Positions 19,263-29,503 of a stretch of 64,000 nucleotides of DNA are shown piece after piece. Under the pieces are notes generated by a model. The model saw nothing but the letters and a program-made list of their open reading frames with translations. It was not told the DNA's origin and did not search any database. The number at the start of each line of letters is the position of its first letter. The first letter of the stretch is position 1. Made by a program: the position numbers and the translations under genes. Source of the stretch: Dehalococcoidia bacterium (GTDB taxonomy: Bacteria; Chloroflexota; Dehalococcoidia; Lucifugimonadales; Lucifugimonadaceae); assembly GCA_026421185.1 (NCBI GenBank), contig JAPKCH010000002.1, positions 1-64,000 on the forward strand. Direction: 5' to 3'.

Positions 19263-20456
19263 ATGAAAATCGAAGCTATCGATCTCTTTTACGTCGCTCT
19301 CCCAAAAATCACGAGGACTGCCGACGGTACTCAGGATTCACTCGTAGTTCGGGTTCGAACGGACAACGGACTCGAAGGCTGGGGTGAATGCGATGCATCG
19401 CCGCTGGTATCAATGGCAGCGTACGTGATGCCAATGTCACACTCGAACGTCATCAACATCAACGAAGCGTTGATAGGTGAGACTCTCGACTCTCCCGAAG
19501 ATGTAATTCGTCTTCGCAAGAAAGTTGGCGAATATGGATTAGATGTCCAACAGCTCGACCACGCCGTAGCCGGTTCAGACATCGCAATGTGGGATGTACT
19601 TGGAAAACATCTTGGCGAGCCGGTATGGAAGCTAATTGGGCATGAAGCTTCATATGGAAAACTTCCATACGCCAGTGTTTTGTTCGGTGATGATCCAGCG
19701 GAAACAAGAGCCGTTGCTGATTCGATAGTCGAGCGTGATTTCAGAGCTGCTAAGTTCGGCTGGGGCCCAATGGGTCGCGGTTCACTGTCAGATGACATCG
19801 ATCTAGTTCAGGCTGCTCGTGATGGATTGGGACATGATGCGAAGCTAATGGTTGATGCTGGAGTGATCTGGGGCGATAACGTCGACGCCGCTTATGAGCG
19901 AGCGGTCGCATTCGCCGATCTTGGGGTTACTTGGCTCGAAGAACCGCTTCGTACTGAAGAAGTTGACGCATACAAAGAGCTTAGCGATCGAGTTCGTGCC
20001 AACGGTGTGAACATAGGCATTGCTGGCGGCGAAGGCGCTGACTACTTCCGAGCGGCCGATGACATGATGACTAATGCAGGACTCGACTTTGTTCAGATCG
20101 ACGTCGGACGAATCGGCGGGATTACAGAGGCGAAGCGTGTTGCCGATAAAGCCCACAAACTTGGCATACAGTATGTTAACCACACCTTTAAAAGCCATCT
20201 GTCGGTAGCAGCATCGATTCACGTGTTCGCAGGATATGAAGAGTTCAATCTCACTGAATATCCAGCTGGCGATTCCGCTCTTATCCTCGGACTAACTGCG
20301 CCAACTGGTATTTTCAGGGATTCAGACGGCCTGATACGCGCCTCAGATGAACCCGGTCTCGGCGTAGAAGTCAATCTTGACGCAATTAGAGAATTCCAGC
20401 GCAACGTGAAAATCGAAATCGACGGCGAAGTGCTGTTCGAATCTGCCAAACCTTAG
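19263..20456 (+). CDS. Mandelate racemase/muconate lactonizing enzyme family
   Basis: AAKFGWGPMG, LMVDAGVIWGD, WLEEPLRTEE, IAGGEGADYF, VQIDVGRIGGITEAKRV. Confidence 0.93.
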   Translation: MKIEAIDLFYVALPKITRTADGTQDSLVVRVRTDNGLEGWGECDASPLVSMAAYVMPMSHSNVININEALIGETLDSPEDVIRLRKKVGEYGLDVQQLDHAVAGSDIAMWDVLGKHLGEPVWKLIGHEASYGKLPYASVLFGDDPAETRAVADSIVERDFRAAKFGWGPMGRGSLSDDIDLVQAARDGLGHDAKLMVDAGVIWGDNVDAAYERAVAFADLGVTWLEEPLRTEEVDAYKELSDRVRANGVNIGIAGGEGADYFRAADDMMTNAGLDFVQIDVGRIGGITEAKRVADKAHKLGIQYVNHTFKSHLSVAASIHVFAGYEEFNLTEYPAGDSALILGLTAPTGIFRDSDGLIRASDEPGLGVEVNLDAIREFQRNVKIEIDGEVLFESAKP

Positions 20457-20569
20457 GCTGCTGGGCACCCACTTAGCCCGCTAATATTAGCCGTTCGTTC
20501 TTCATCAGGGGCCAAACTCACTGACAACATCAGTTGACGTGCCCCCCTCACATTCATAGAATTCTATGG

Positions 20570-20619
20570 CTGGCACTCTAAGCCCGCGACTGCTAACAGT
20601 CGGCAAGGTCGAGTGCTAA
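20570..20619 (+). promoter_or_regulatory. Two overlapping CIRCE-like HrcA operators upstream of groESL
   Basis: CTGGCACTC-N9-GACTGCTAA (20570-20596) overlapping CTAACAGTC-N9-GAGTGCTAA (20593-20619); consensus TTAGCACTC-N9-GAGTGCTAA. Confidence 0.8.
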
Positions 20620-20721
20620 TCATGAAAACGGTACGATTTGAACTTGATTCGGTGCCTCCGCACTCTTAATTCAATTTTGAAAAACCGTTTTCTCACGTGA
20701 CAACTAAGGAGAAAAAACTCA

Positions 20722-21018
20722 GTGGCACTGAACCTCACACCGCTTGGTGACAGGGTAATCATAGAACCTGCCGACGCAGAGGCTTCAACCTCTCCCGGCG
20801 GAATCATCATTCCTGACACAGCAAAAGAAAAGCCTCAACAGGGCTCTGTTGTAGCAGCCGGCCCAGGCCGAACAACCGACGAAGGCACCGTCATAGACAT
20901 GCCTGTTTCAGTCGGCCAGACCGTCATCTACTCTAAGTACGCAGGTACCGAGTACACAGAAGGCGGAGTTGACTACCTGATCGTTCGAGAGAGCGACATA
21001 CTCGCAATCGTTGGATAG
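20722..21018 (+). CDS. groES: Co-chaperonin GroES
   Basis: [16 protein letters not shown]...[16 protein letters not shown]...DILAIVG; GTG start. Confidence 0.98.
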   Translation: MALNLTPLGDRVIIEPADAEASTSPGGIIIPDTAKEKPQQGSVVAAGPGRTTDEGTVIDMPVSVGQTVIYSKYAGTEYTEGGVDYLIVRESDILAIVG

Positions 21019-21061
21019 TTCAATCTCGAACTACCCGTCTCATTTTGGAGATATATAAGTA

Positions 21062-22696
21062 ATGGCAGCAAAAGATCTAAAGTTCAGTGATGACGCTCGA
21101 TCACGCCTTAAAGAAGGCATCGACGTACTTGCTGATGTTTTAAAGTCGACTCTCGGCCCACGTGGTCGAAACGTTATCGTCGACAAAAAATTCGGCCCTC
21201 CGCAAGTCAACTCTGACGGTGTAACAATCGCCAAAGAGATCGACCTCGAAGATCCGTTTGCAAACATGGGTGCACAGCTTCTGAAGGAAGTCTCAAAGAA
21301 GACTAACGACGACGCTGGTGATGGCACGACCACCTCAACCGTTCTCGCTCAGGCAATTATTGCTGAAGGCTTCAAGAACGTGACAGCTGGTGCCGACCCA
21401 ATGGCAATCAAGCGCGGTATGGAAATAGCTATGGCTTCCATCCGTGAGTCGATCGCCTCACAGTCAACACCAGTTGACTCTAAGGAACAGATCGAAAGCG
21501 TAGCGATCCTTTCTTCCCATGACGACGAAATGGGTACACTCATTTCCGACGTTATGGACAAGGTTGGTAAAGACGGCGTTATTACCGTTGACGAATCGAA
21601 GTCTCTTTCATACGAGACCGAGTTCGTTGAAGGAATGCAGATCGACCGTGGCTATCTTTCGCCATACTTCGTGAACAACTCAGAAAAACAGGAATCGGTT
21701 TTAAACGACCCTTACGTTCTGATCACTTCACAGAAGATTTCTGCAATATCCGACCTTCTCCCTGTTCTTGAGAAGGTACTGCAGACCAACAAAAACATTC
21801 TTGTTATCGCAGAAGACGTTGAGGGCGAGGCTCTCGCTACTCTCGTTGTGAACAAGCTTCGTGGCACATTGAACGTCGCGGCCGTAAAGGCTCCTGGCTT
21901 CGGTGACCGCCGAAAGGCAATGCTCGAAGACATCGCAATTCTCACTGGCGGAACAGTCATTTCAGAAGAAATCGGTCGCAAACTCGACACGGTTACTCTT
22001 GATGACCTCGGCAAGTGCAAGCAGGTCGTCGTCAACAAGGACGAGACTACGTTTGTTGATGGTGCCGGTTCAGCTGACGCCCTCAAGGGTCGCAAGGCTG
22101 AAATTGAATCTCAGATCAGCGACACTTCATCCGACTACGACCGTGAGAAGCTCCAAGAGCGACTTGCTAAGTTGTCCGGCGGAGTCGCAATCTTGAAGGT
22201 TGGCGCAGCCACTGAAATCGAAATGAAAGAGAAGAAGCAGCGCATGGAAGATGCCCTTTCGGCTACCCGTGCTGCTGTTGAAGAAGGAATCGTTCCCGGC
22301 GGTGGAACAGTTCTAATTCGTGCTTCTGAAGGACTCAGTTCTGTGAATTCTGAGAACGGTGACGAGCAGACCGGCATTAACGTGCTGAAGAAAGCTCTAC
22401 TTGCACCTATCAGAGTAATCGCCGCAAACTCCGGTTTCGAAGGCGCTGTAATCCTTAGCAAGGTTGCCGACAACAAAGACAAAAACTTCGGTTTCGACGC
22501 TCACAAGGGCGAGTACGGCGACATGGTCAAGATGGGAATTGTTGACCCTGCCAAGGTAACTCGTGCTGCAGTTGAAAACGCTGTTTCTGTTGCTGGAATG
22601 ATCCTCACAACTGAGGCTCTGATCAGCGAGAAGGACGAGCCAATGATGCCACCTATGGGTGGTGGCGGCGCTCCTGGTGGAGACATGGGCTTCTAA
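21062..22696 (+). CDS. groEL: Chaperonin GroEL
   Basis: [42 protein letters not shown]; Gly/Met-rich C-terminus. Confidence 0.99.
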   Translation: MAAKDLKFSDDARSRLKEGIDVLADVLKSTLGPRGRNVIVDKKFGPPQVNSDGVTIAKEIDLEDPFANMGAQLLKEVSKKTNDDAGDGTTTSTVLAQAIIAEGFKNVTAGADPMAIKRGMEIAMASIRESIASQSTPVDSKEQIESVAILSSHDDEMGTLISDVMDKVGKDGVITVDESKSLSYETEFVEGMQIDRGYLSPYFVNNSEKQESVLNDPYVLITSQKISAISDLLPVLEKVLQTNKNILVIAEDVEGEALATLVVNKLRGTLNVAAVKAPGFGDRRKAMLEDIAILTGGTVISEEIGRKLDTVTLDDLGKCKQVVVNKDETTFVDGAGSADALKGRKAEIESQISDTSSDYDREKLQERLAKLSGGVAILKVGAATEIEMKEKKQRMEDALSATRAAVEEGIVPGGGTVLIRASEGLSSVNSENGDEQTGINVLKKALLAPIRVIAANSGFEGAVILSKVADNKDKNFGFDAHKGEYGDMVKMGIVDPAKVTRAAVENAVSVAGMILTTEALISEKDEPMMPPMGGGGAPGGDMGF

Positions 22697-22723
22697 TAGC
22701 CTTTGCTTTAGTAAAGCAATTAT

Positions 22724-22762
22724 GAAAAGGGTCGCATCGAAAGGTGCGACCCTTTTTTTGTT
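22724..22762 (+). terminator. groESL rho-independent terminator
   Basis: AAAAGGGTCGCA-TCGAAAGG-TGCGACCCTTTTTTT. Confidence 0.9.
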
Positions 22763-22944
22763 CTGACAGCGGGGAGATGTAACCCTGAATTCATTTTCAA
22801 GATCTAGTACAGGGACCCGGCTTCCGTTCAAACTAACTGGATACAGAACCGACATTTCGACTAGATCAGGATGCAGTCCAGCACGACAATGTACGATGTG
22901 TAAATCATCAACAGATCAACCACACAGGCCACTCAGGAAACAAA

Positions 22945-23154
22945 ATGGATCAACGATCGTACTCGTGCGACAAGTGCAGCTCAACGACATACAAAACCGG
23001 CGAAATTCGAACCACTGGGTCAGGACTCAGCAGGTTCTTGAACGTACAGAATCAGAAGTACCAAACGGTTTCCTGCGAACAGTGTGGTTTCACTGAACTG
23101 TTCAGGCTCGATGGTTCAGGCTTCGGAAACATAGTCGACTTGTTCACCAACTAG
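22945..23154 (+). CDS. Small zinc-ribbon protein (DUF2082-like)
   Basis: CDKCSS...CEQCGFTELFR. Confidence 0.7.
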   Translation: MDQRSYSCDKCSSTTYKTGEIRTTGSGLSRFLNVQNQKYQTVSCEQCGFTELFRLDGSGFGNIVDLFTN

Positions 23155-23171
23155 AGTTCAGCTTCCGCAGT

Positions 23172-23888
23172 TCAAGTCAGCTTTTCGACTAGCTCAGCCC
23201 AGCTGTGCGCACTTACGTCGAACTCGGATAGAGGGTGAATAGGTTCGGGCGTTGGGAAGACGTCGATCCACTCTTCTTCAACGTGGATGTATGCCGTCTT
23301 AAGCCCGGCATTTTTGGCACCCATCAGGTCAGCTGCATGAGTGGCGACCATCATCACTTCGTTTGGTTGGTGACCGAGCAATTTCGCGCCCTGTTGATAT
23401 GCTTCGGGATCCTTTTTGTAGTGATCCATGAATTCACCCGACATAATGCCGTCCCAGCTAAGACCGTTTAGCTTCGAGCAGTCCACCGCAATCGAGAGGC
23501 TCAATACAGTCAGTACAGTGGTTGTGTAAGTTTCACGTAGCTTGTGAATAGCATCGACGGAACCATCCCATGTTTTCATTCGATGCCAAGCCTGATTTAG
23601 TTCATCACGCTCTAGGACCGATAGCTTGAGAGAATCGTGATTATCAAGTACTTCATCGAGAACATGCCTGTGAAGTACGTCTGCGTTCATACGAAGTAAT
23701 TCACCAGACTTCACACGCTCAAGCTCTTCGAACATTCGAACACGCCAGTCTGTGGCGATTTGTCGAGCGTCAGCACCTGCCTGTTGTTCATCGGAAATGC
23801 GCTGAACTTCAGTTTCGATAGCTCCCCGCCAGTCGAATACTGTTCCACCTACATCGAATGTGAGTGCTTTGACTCCTGGGATTTTCAT
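23172..23888 (-). CDS. HAD family hydrolase (haloacid dehalogenase type II-like)
   Basis: ALTFDVGGTVFDWRGAIE, MVATHAADLMGAKNAGLKTAYI. Confidence 0.9.
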   Translation of the reverse strand: MKIPGVKALTFDVGGTVFDWRGAIETEVQRISDEQQAGADARQIATDWRVRMFEELERVKSGELLRMNADVLHRHVLDEVLDNHDSLKLSVLERDELNQAWHRMKTWDGSVDAIHKLRETYTTTVLTVLSLSIAVDCSKLNGLSWDGIMSGEFMDHYKKDPEAYQQGAKLLGHQPNEVMMVATHAADLMGAKNAGLKTAYIHVEEEWIDVFPTPEPIHPLSEFDVSAHSWAELVEKLT

Positions 23889-24034
23889 AGTGCCTCTTCT
23901 TCGCTCTGGTCGATACGATTCATACAGAACCCATAGTGTCGATTTGTGGTCTGGATATTTTTAATCACTCTAAGATCAATCAGGCTACTATGATGTTCAC
24001 CCAAACCGCAAAATAAAATGTACTCATACTGAAA

Positions 24035-24247
24035 ATGACCGTTTCTGAACCAGTCGAATGTGGTCGACTCGCCCTCGAATACATGACCGGTGATTCAAGC
24101 GGCATAACGAAAGTAACCGAAACACGCGAAATGGAGTGGCTCACTCACGACGAGTATCTGAAAGTCTTTAATAGGGCTGATTTGTAAGTGAAGCACCTCG
24201 AAGAAGGGCTAACCGACCGCGGCATATACATCGGCATGAAACAATAA
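24035..24247 (+). pseudogene. SAM-dependent methyltransferase C-terminal relic with in-frame stop
   Basis: ...VTETREMEWLTHDEYLKVFNRADL*VKHLEEGLTDRGIYIGMKQ*; THxEYLxxFxxAxL and GLTxRGxYIG match class I methyltransferase C-termini. Confidence 0.55.
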
Positions 24248-24451
24248 GAACCGAGCAACTATGTTTTAGATGGTTCTGTACTCGCGTGGCCACCACCACG
24301 TAGCTTGCAGGTGACAGTCCTCTCCTATCAACATTGCTGACTAAGCTAAACTGACGAAAGAGACAGGCTGATCTTGCATTCAACGGGGAATTTACCCTCT
24401 GATCACTACCCAAGTGCACGAACCGGTCTATCAGTGAGTTAGTGCAACGAT

Positions 24452-25711
24452 ATGGATTCTTTCCGCTTTGTACACGCGGCAGACCTTCACATCGATTCAC
24501 CCTTTGCGGGTGTCGGTGACGCCGATAATCGAGTAGCGACCCGTCTTCGAGAGGCAACTTATGAAGCCTTTCAGAATCTGGTCGATCTTTGCATTAACCA
24601 AAATGCCGACTTCCTCGTAATCGCTGGTGACGTTTACGATGGCGCCGATCGTTCAGTTCGAGCGCAGTTACGCTTCAGGGAGGGTCTTTCCAAACTGGCT
24701 GATAAAGGTATCAAGTCCTTTGTAGTTCACGGAAACCACGATCCGCTCGATGGCTGGCAGTCGTCAATCTCATGGCCAGAAGGTGTTCACATCTTCGGTG
24801 CGATTCCCGAGTGGAAGAATTTTGAAAAGAACGGCGAAGTGGTCGCAGCTGTTCAAGGTATGAGCTATCCGACTCGCGAAGTTACCGACAATCTCGCTAC
24901 TCAATTCACCCCGCCTGAATCGCCCTCCCTATTCGCAATCGGGCTCCTTCACGCTAACGTGGGAGCCAACAGCGCACACCCAAACTACGCTCCCTGTTCA
25001 GTCGAAGATCTTTCAGAATCGGGAATTGACTACTGGGCGCTAGGTCATGTTCACACTCGCCAAACGCTCAAGCGCTCTGCTCCTGTGATCGCCTACCCCG
25101 GCAACACTCAGGGACGACATCCTAACGAAACAGGTGCTCGCGGAGCGCTGGTGGTTAACGTTGACCCTTCAGGAGCTTCTCGAAGCGACTTCGTTGCCCT
25201 AGATGTTGTTCGATGGGAACGTAGCGATATTGATATTTCAAATCTAGAGACAATAGACAGTCTCGATTCGGCTATACGTCAGGCAACAGACAATCTCAGT
25301 GTTGAGGCTGAAGATCGTGATGTTGTGTGCCGACTAACTCTCGTTGGTCGTGGGCCACTTCACGAGCAGCTTTCTGCCGATGGTGCTGTTATGGACTTGC
25401 TTGACGCAGTTCGAGGCACATGGAGTGGTGGTGGTTCACCGTGGGTTTGGGTTGAGCGAATAGTCGATTCAACTCGACCTGCTATCGATATTGAGTCACG
25501 GGCGAAACAAGATGATTTTCTTGGCGCCACACTAAAGCGTGCGCTGCTTTCTTCGTTTGAATCTGACGAAATCGACAGACTCACCAAAGTCGTATCCGAC
25601 GTCTACACTGGTCGACGCCACGGACTCGCGAAGCCAAGCGATGAACAAGTTTCAGCTTGGGTAGAAGAGGCCAGTTGGTATTTAGCAGAGCTGTTGGAGC
25701 AAAATAAATAA
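24452..25711 (+). CDS. DNA repair exonuclease, SbcD/Mre11 family (YhaO-like)
   Basis: FVHAADLHIDSPF, FLVIAGDVYDGADRS, VVHGNHDPLDGW, YWALGHVHTRQ. Confidence 0.95.
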   Translation: MDSFRFVHAADLHIDSPFAGVGDADNRVATRLREATYEAFQNLVDLCINQNADFLVIAGDVYDGADRSVRAQLRFREGLSKLADKGIKSFVVHGNHDPLDGWQSSISWPEGVHIFGAIPEWKNFEKNGEVVAAVQGMSYPTREVTDNLATQFTPPESPSLFAIGLLHANVGANSAHPNYAPCSVEDLSESGIDYWALGHVHTRQTLKRSAPVIAYPGNTQGRHPNETGARGALVVNVDPSGASRSDFVALDVVRWERSDIDISNLETIDSLDSAIRQATDNLSVEAEDRDVVCRLTLVGRGPLHEQLSADGAVMDLLDAVRGTWSGGGSPWVWVERIVDSTRPAIDIESRAKQDDFLGATLKRALLSSFESDEIDRLTKVVSDVYTGRRHGLAKPSDEQVSAWVEEASWYLAELLEQNK

Positions 25712-25712
25712 C

Positions 25713-28700
25713 TTGCGACTAACAGGAATAAACATCGAGAACTTCGGACCATTCGCAGATCGTGAATTCGGCGACATGTCGAATCGGATCACACTGCTTC
25801 ATGGTCCAAACGAAGCTGGTAAGTCAGCTATTCGAGCGTTTTTACGTTCGACAATGTTCGGCTACACCACAAAGGCTGATCGAGCTTCGTTGAAAGAGCT
25901 TTTCCACTACAAGCACTTCAAACCTGAACCGGGTTCAGGGGCAGTTTCACTCGTTACATCATCAGATGCCAATTTCAATATCCACCGGCGAGACGGTAAA
26001 AAGCGTGGCGAGGTTACAATCACCGGCGATGCAACAGGTAGTAACGACCTACTTGCCACTCTGCTCGGTGGAATCGATAGCGAGTTATATACGAGTGTAT
26101 TTTCGATCTCGCTGAGCGAACTTCAGGTTATCTCTTCGCTTAATTCCGATGAGATTCGAGACAAGATTTACTCGGTTGGTCTCGGCCTCGCCAACGTGTC
26201 ACTAACAGACGCACGTGGTGAACTCGATGATGAGTTACACAAGCTACGAAGCCCTCGGGCCGGTCGCATACGCAAGCTTGAAAAAGATCTTACTGTGGCG
26301 CGGGCTAAGCTCGAAGAAACTCGCCGTGGTAGTGATGAATATGCAGAACTGTCTAGCAGTCTTGAGCAACTAATCGAGAATACTAATTCTCAGACCACTG
26401 AACTCGAAGAAATGAGGTCTGGGATCGAACGTCAGAAAACTCTCGTTTCACTTCGAAATACGTGGGAGCGAAAGACCGAGATCGAACGTCAGGTTTCCGA
26501 GCTTCCAGAAAACGACATGGTTCCGAAGGGCGGTCTTCAGCAGCTTGAAAATTTAGTCGATCATAAGACTGCTCTTCAAGAACAGATGGATGAAGGTGAT
26601 TTACGCCAACAAGAGCGTAAGGCTGAATTTGAATCAGTTGGAGCTGTCGACGCGTTCATCGAACACGGCGATGACATTCGTAAGCTTCTGATGGAAACCG
26701 CCTACTACACGAAGGCAGTTACGGATCTACCGGTGGTCGAACAAGAACTCGAAAAAGAACAAGCACAACTTGATCATGATCTTGCTGAACTAGGCTGGTC
26801 GGAACAAGCAGTTAGCAAGTTCGAAACCCCGACCGATTTACAGTCTAATCTGGAATCAGTTGGGCGGGAACTCACTTCCGTACGCCGTAAATATCAAGAA
26901 TACGCACTCACTGTTCAAACTAGAACTGAAGATCGTGAGTCCGTGGCAGATGAAACTCTCAAACTCTCCGGTGCTAGGGACGCGCTAACAGATGTTCCAA
27001 AACAAACTTCAGCAGATCTCGAGATTAAGCGTGACCGATTGTCGAGGCTCCGTGCCGCGATAGCCGACGCCGGTTCAATTCGATCCGAGTTGAGTGAGGC
27101 GCAGAAGAACCTCGCTGACACGCTCGCTCAAACTAAAAATATCGGTGGATTCGTCGGATCAATACTTCTGCCAATCACCGTTATCATCGTCGGAACAGCT
27201 TCGATGGCATGGAGCTACACGAACGCCGAGCTACCCGGTGGTCTCGCTGGACTGCTGGGAGTTGTCGTAGGCTTCATACTTATTTCACGTGCGAGAGCAG
27301 CGGGTGGTTTCAAGATCACGATTCGCGAACCTGCGATTAACGAAGCCAAAAATATGGCGAATATTCAAGTTGAGGAAATTCAAGAACGGATCGATATCGT
27401 TGGCAAAGAAATTTATGAAATTTCCAAAGAATTCATTATCAGCGACATCCCCACAATCCGTGACGTAGAAGAAAAAGCTGGCGAACTCGACAGGTCCCTC
27501 GATATGCGACGACGATTTGAGTCTGTATCAAGAGAGTTCGAAACGGCGGCGGCTCGGTTATCAACCATCGATACCCGGCTTACCGAAGCACATAGCGGAC
27601 TAGCGCTCAGTGCCAATAATCTCGTTGATGTGCAGAACCGATGGCAATTACTACTCGAGCGATCTGAATTACGTATCGACCTTGATCCTTCGCAGGCAAC
27701 AAACGTTATAGCGAGCATACGAACGCTAAAGAGCCAGCAACGAACAACTGCCAGCCTGAGAATGCGCGTTTCACAGATGTCTGGCACCGCCGGTGAAATC
27801 GACTTACGATTATCGGAAATTCTCGAAGCCTCTAAGTTGCCAGAATCACCAGCACAGCAAGGTACTCAGGCGCTTGAAGATCTCGCTATGCGACTGAAAG
27901 CGCACGACGAAGCGGTTGTTCGCCAATCGCAGATTGCGTCTGAGATGGACATTTGGACGAAAGAATTTGAAACTCTTGAAGGTCGCATGTCGGAACTCGA
28001 CGTAAAGATTGGTTCGCTCCTAGAGAAAGGCGAAACCTACGATCACGAAGAGTTCAAAACTCTTGCGATTCAGGTTCAGGAACGTCGCGATCTCGAACGC
28101 AAACTTTCTGAACTTCTGGAGAACTATCCGTTGCTTAGTAACGACGATGGACAGGCGTACAGAGCCGATCTTTCAGCTACTCCGCATGAAGAAGCGGTTG
28201 CGCGCCTACAGCAGCTCCAAGACGAGGAAAAGCGAACACGCTCAGTGGTCGACGGTCTTCACTCTGAGCAGGGCAATCTAGATCGGCAACGGGCTGAATT
28301 TGAAAAATCGGGACAGGCACTAGAACTTCACTCTGAGATAAACGTCCTCGAAGAGAAGCTAGCCAATGATGCACAACGCTGGGCAGTGCTAACAATAGCT
28401 CGCGACATATTTGAACGAACTCGTGAAGAGTTCCAGCAGGAGCGCCAGCCAGCACTGATGCTGTCAGCATCGAAGTACCTCTCAAAACTCACGCTCGGCC
28501 GGTACACAAGCGTACGAGCCGTAATCGGTGAGAAAGAGCAAGACCTCCAAGTTATCGACGGCGAAGGGCAAACCAAACGTGCAAACGAGCTTAGTCGTGG
28601 TACTGCTGAGCAGTTGTTTCTCGCTATGCGATTTGCACTTATAGAGGAATACGCCAAGAACGCAGAGCCTATGCCAGTCGTTCTCGACGATATTCTGGTG

Positions 28701-28916
28701 AACTTCGACCCAGAACGTGCGAAGGCAGCTTGCAAGGTCATCATAGATCTTTCAGAGCAATTCCAAGTCATATTCCTGACGTGTCATCCAGAGACAGAAG
28801 CGATGTTCAAGTCTGTGGTTCCCACCGGCAAGAAGGTCCGCTCAGAAGCGATAAGCGTAATTGAGCTCACTAGCTCGGCTACCGCTGAGCGTCTCACAGT
28901 AGTCGAGCCTGCGTAG
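25713..28916 (+). CDS. SbcC/YhaN-like AAA ATPase
   Basis: MRLTGINIENFGPFADREF, LHGPNEAGKSAIRAFLRS (Walker A), ELSRGTAEQLFLAMRFALIEEYA and PVVLDDILVNFDPERAKA; long coiled coils. Confidence 0.93.
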   Translation: MRLTGINIENFGPFADREFGDMSNRITLLHGPNEAGKSAIRAFLRSTMFGYTTKADRASLKELFHYKHFKPEPGSGAVSLVTSSDANFNIHRRDGKKRGEVTITGDATGSNDLLATLLGGIDSELYTSVFSISLSELQVISSLNSDEIRDKIYSVGLGLANVSLTDARGELDDELHKLRSPRAGRIRKLEKDLTVARAKLEETRRGSDEYAELSSSLEQLIENTNSQTTELEEMRSGIERQKTLVSLRNTWERKTEIERQVSELPENDMVPKGGLQQLENLVDHKTALQEQMDEGDLRQQERKAEFESVGAVDAFIEHGDDIRKLLMETAYYTKAVTDLPVVEQELEKEQAQLDHDLAELGWSEQAVSKFETPTDLQSNLESVGRELTSVRRKYQEYALTVQTRTEDRESVADETLKLSGARDALTDVPKQTSADLEIKRDRLSRLRAAIADAGSIRSELSEAQKNLADTLAQTKNIGGFVGSILLPITVIIVGTASMAWSYTNAELPGGLAGLLGVVVGFILISRARAAGGFKITIREPAINEAKNMANIQVEEIQERIDIVGKEIYEISKEFIISDIPTIRDVEEKAGELDRSLDMRRRFESVSREFETAAARLSTIDTRLTEAHSGLALSANNLVDVQNRWQLLLERSELRIDLDPSQATNVIASIRTLKSQQRTTASLRMRVSQMSGTAGEIDLRLSEILEASKLPESPAQQGTQALEDLAMRLKAHDEAVVRQSQIASEMDIWTKEFETLEGRMSELDVKIGSLLEKGETYDHEEFKTLAIQVQERRDLERKLSELLENYPLLSNDDGQAYRADLSATPHEEAVARLQQLQDEEKRTRSVVDGLHSEQGNLDRQRAEFEKSGQALELHSEINVLEEKLANDAQRWAVLTIARDIFERTREEFQQERQPALMLSASKYLSKLTLGRYTSVRAVIGEKEQDLQVIDGEGQTKRANELSRGTAEQLFLAMRFALIEEYAKNAEPMPVVLDDILVNFDPERAKAACKVIIDLSEQFQVIFLTCHPETEAMFKSVVPTGKKVRSEAISVIELTSSATAERLTVVEPA

Positions 28917-28921
28917 TCATA

Positions 28922-29470
28922 GTGTTACGTCGAGACATCCAGCTGCTTGACGTAGAAATCGTTACTGAACGTCTTATTCTTCGCCCTTTGGATCTAGTCG
29001 ATCTCGAACCGATCGCTCGCGAATTTGATGAGCAGGTCACCCGGTACATGTACTCTTCAGCCGCTCGTTCAGCCATGGACGTCGCTCCGTTCATTGCGGA
29101 TTCAATTGAGGGTCTCACCAGCAACACGAACCTTCAATTGGTCGCTGTGCTCCAGGAAAATCCGAAAACATTTGTTGGGTGTTTGGGGTTACACAAACCA
29201 CACACGGCGACCCCAGAGCTGGGCATTTGGGTTGCGAAACAGTTCCATCGGCAGGGGCTCGGCCTTGAAGCGATAGAAGGCCTTTGTGAGTGGGCTACCG
29301 ATGAAATCGAATGCGATTACCTACGGTATCCAGTCGATCAACAAAATACTCCGAGCCGCAGAATTCCTGAAGCTCTCGGTGCAGAAATCGAAGACGAATA
29401 CGACCGTATTACGCCTAGCGGTAAAATGCTAAATATCGTCGAATACCGGATCTACACAGAGACGATTTAG
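28922..29470 (+). CDS. GNAT family N-acetyltransferase (RimJ/RimL-like)
   Basis: TERLILRPLDLVDLEPIAREFDE, VGCLGLHKPHTATPELGIWVAKQFHRQGLGLEAI. Confidence 0.88.
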   Translation: MLRRDIQLLDVEIVTERLILRPLDLVDLEPIAREFDEQVTRYMYSSAARSAMDVAPFIADSIEGLTSNTNLQLVAVLQENPKTFVGCLGLHKPHTATPELGIWVAKQFHRQGLGLEAIEGLCEWATDEIECDYLRYPVDQQNTPSRRIPEALGAEIEDEYDRITPSGKMLNIVEYRIYTETI

Positions 29471-29503
29471 GCATCATATTCCAGACGATTTCAGAGCATG
29501 AAA

